From assembly GCA_003149835.1 (NCBI GenBank), contig QAMX01000097.1, positions 44,209 to 51,290 on the forward strand: 7,082 nucleotides of DNA, written 5' to 3'. Each line of letters starts with the position of its first letter. Positions within the stretch are counted from its first letter, which is position 1. Below, one piece after another: positions 6,510 through 7,082 of the stretch. The notes under the pieces were generated by a model. The model was not told where the DNA came from. It did no database searches and saw only the letters and a list, made by a program, of their open reading frames with translations. Made by a program: the position numbers and the translations under genes. Source of the DNA: Clostridiales bacterium (GTDB lineage Bacteria; Bacillota; Clostridia; Oscillospirales; QAMX01).

Positions 6510-6639
6510 TCCGACGATTTCTATCATAGCCCAACGAAATGACGCTTAGTCAACGATTGCGCTCTGAAAAATTGACCGGATAGAATCGATATAAAAGTCA
6601 ATAAAATGCTCAAAAACACAGTTTTTTAAACAAAATAGA

Positions 6640-6670
6640 AGGACAATGCTTTTGTCAGAATCATTGTCCT
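6640..6670 (-). terminator. Stem-loop, possible minus-strand terminator
   Basis: A perfect 9-bp stem, AGGACAATG (6640-6648) and CATTGTCCT (6662-6670), with a 13-base loop. On the minus strand it is followed by a T-rich tail (TCTATTTTGTTT), while on the plus strand GTTAGGGCCC follows. It thus looks like a terminator for minus-strand transcription coming from the right, although no gene there uses it. The stem is not very GC-rich, so strength is doubtful. Confidence 0.4.
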
Positions 6671-6683
6671 GTTAGGGCCCGAT

Positions 6684-6707
6684 TGGGGTGACAGGAATCG
6701 GACCTGC
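6684..6707 (-). other. tRNA T-arm-like relic (3' end of a tRNA-like sequence)
   Basis: On the minus strand GCAGG-TCCGATT-CCTGT forms a 5-bp stem and 7-base loop close to the T-arm rule (TTCRANY, with the first pyrimidine step altered), followed by CACCCCA in the place of the 3' acceptor strand. No matching 5' acceptor strand, D-arm or U33-bearing anticodon loop is found at tRNA spacing, so this is not a working tRNA gene. It may be a relic or an attachment-site remnant. TGCGG/CCGCA (6705-6720) offers an overlapping alternative hairpin. Confidence 0.3.
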
Positions 6708-6882
6708 GGCGCATTCCGCAAGGAACGCGAGGATTGAAATCGTAATTCGCAACCCGATCATAGCGAAGGCGGGAGAGTCGCTGCGAGAAGCGAAGCGACA
6801 GACAGCGCCGCGCCTCTGCTATGAAACATGGATGTCGTGTTCTATACCGAATAGGCCGACTTAAAATGAAAGGGGTCTTTTT

Positions 6883-7082
6883 ATGGACTTTACCGTGGTA
6901 AAAGCGACTGAATGGACGTATCCGGACCGCTTGGAATACCGCTCGGCGTCTTCCCGCGCCGATCTTTACGGCGCGCGGGGAAGCTTTGCCGAGACGCAGC
7001 TGGTCTTCGCGGGCGTGCCGGAGAGCGCGGCCGTCTCCGTGCGCGCTGCGGGCGGGATCGCCGCCTTTGAGACCGAATGGTA
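6883..7082 (+). CDS. N-terminus of an unidentified protein, cut by the window end
   Basis: Sixty-six codons are visible from the ATG at 6883, open to the right edge. AGGGG at 6871-6875 is 7 bases upstream. Codon use is GC-rich like the other metabolic genes and unlike the helicase gene. The visible part starts MDFTVVKATEWTYPD, has no signal peptide, and reads as alternating beta strands (ADLYGARGSFAETQLVFAG, then AAVSVRAAGG). The ARGSFAETQLVF segment recalls the N-terminal beta-sandwich of large DUF4091-type or other glycoside-hydrolase-associated proteins, which would suit the neighbours, but the fragment is too short to name the family. Confidence 0.75.
   Translation, partial: MDFTVVKATEWTYPDRLEYRSASSRADLYGARGSFAETQLVFAGVPESAAVSVRAAGGIAAFETEW

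Larger units (their letters stand above)
6447..6882. other. Gene-free stretch after the helicase gene, rich in inverted repeats
   Basis: No credible gene in either strand over 436 bases. The part to about 6670 is A/T-rich like the helicase gene; the rest returns to GC-rich. Besides the structures listed separately, it holds ATTGAC/GTCAAT (6571-6576 and 6597-6602) and a hairpin GTCGCT/AGCGAC (6777-6782 and 6794-6799). No confident promoter for the gene at 6883 was found. Confidence 0.5.

Noticed and set aside
6684..6756. A working tRNA gene on the minus strand
   Set aside because: The T-arm is near consensus and the length back to a CGGGTTG is about right, but the acceptor strands do not pair fully, no D-arm is seen, and the would-be anticodon loop has G in place of U33.
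1..7082. CRISPR array, rRNA, or transposase/integrase gene
   Set aside because: No regularly spaced direct repeats, no rRNA-like sequence and no recombinase motif were seen in any frame.

Overview
The window suggests a GC-rich, low-GC-phylum (Clostridia-type) gut bacterium. Genes carry purine-rich Shine-Dalgarno sites, three promoters fit the sigma-A consensus with 17-base spacers, and the gene content is carbohydrate-active enzymes. The taxonomic placement is inferred from these traits and not from any marker gene.

Layout. Positions 1-1430 (minus strand) hold most of a sialidase-fold (Asp-box/BNR) protein whose 3' end lies outside the window. Positions 1673-2737 (minus strand) hold a complete five-bladed beta-propeller glycosidase of the GH43/GH32-like superfamily. 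Each has its own sigma-A promoter. The first promoter is followed exactly at its predicted start point by an 18-bp inverted repeat; the second is followed by a perfect 17-bp palindrome that looks like a repressor operator. Diverging from the glycosidase is a strong promoter (2916-2944) reading into a short serine-acetyltransferase-like left-handed beta-helix enzyme (3015-3536).

After a 306-base spacer in which base composition drops sharply, an A+T-rich gene (3843-6446) encodes an 867-residue Upf1-like superfamily 1 helicase fused to a C-terminal PD-(D/E)XK-type nuclease (DUF2726-like). By eye it is about 40% GC against roughly 65-70% in the flanking genes, so it is probably horizontally acquired. 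It is the best candidate for a defence (anti-phage or anti-plasmid) function. Its 5' and 3' borders carry inverted repeats. The 436-base stretch after it has several hairpins and a tRNA-T-arm-like relic before GC-rich sequence resumes with the start of another large protein (6883 to the window end), possibly also carbohydrate-related.

The two minus-strand enzymes, and perhaps the last gene, fit a locus for breakdown of host or plant glycans in the cytoplasm, since neither minus-strand protein shows a signal peptide. The helicase-nuclease appears to be a single-gene insertion in this metabolic neighbourhood, with no visible functional link to it.
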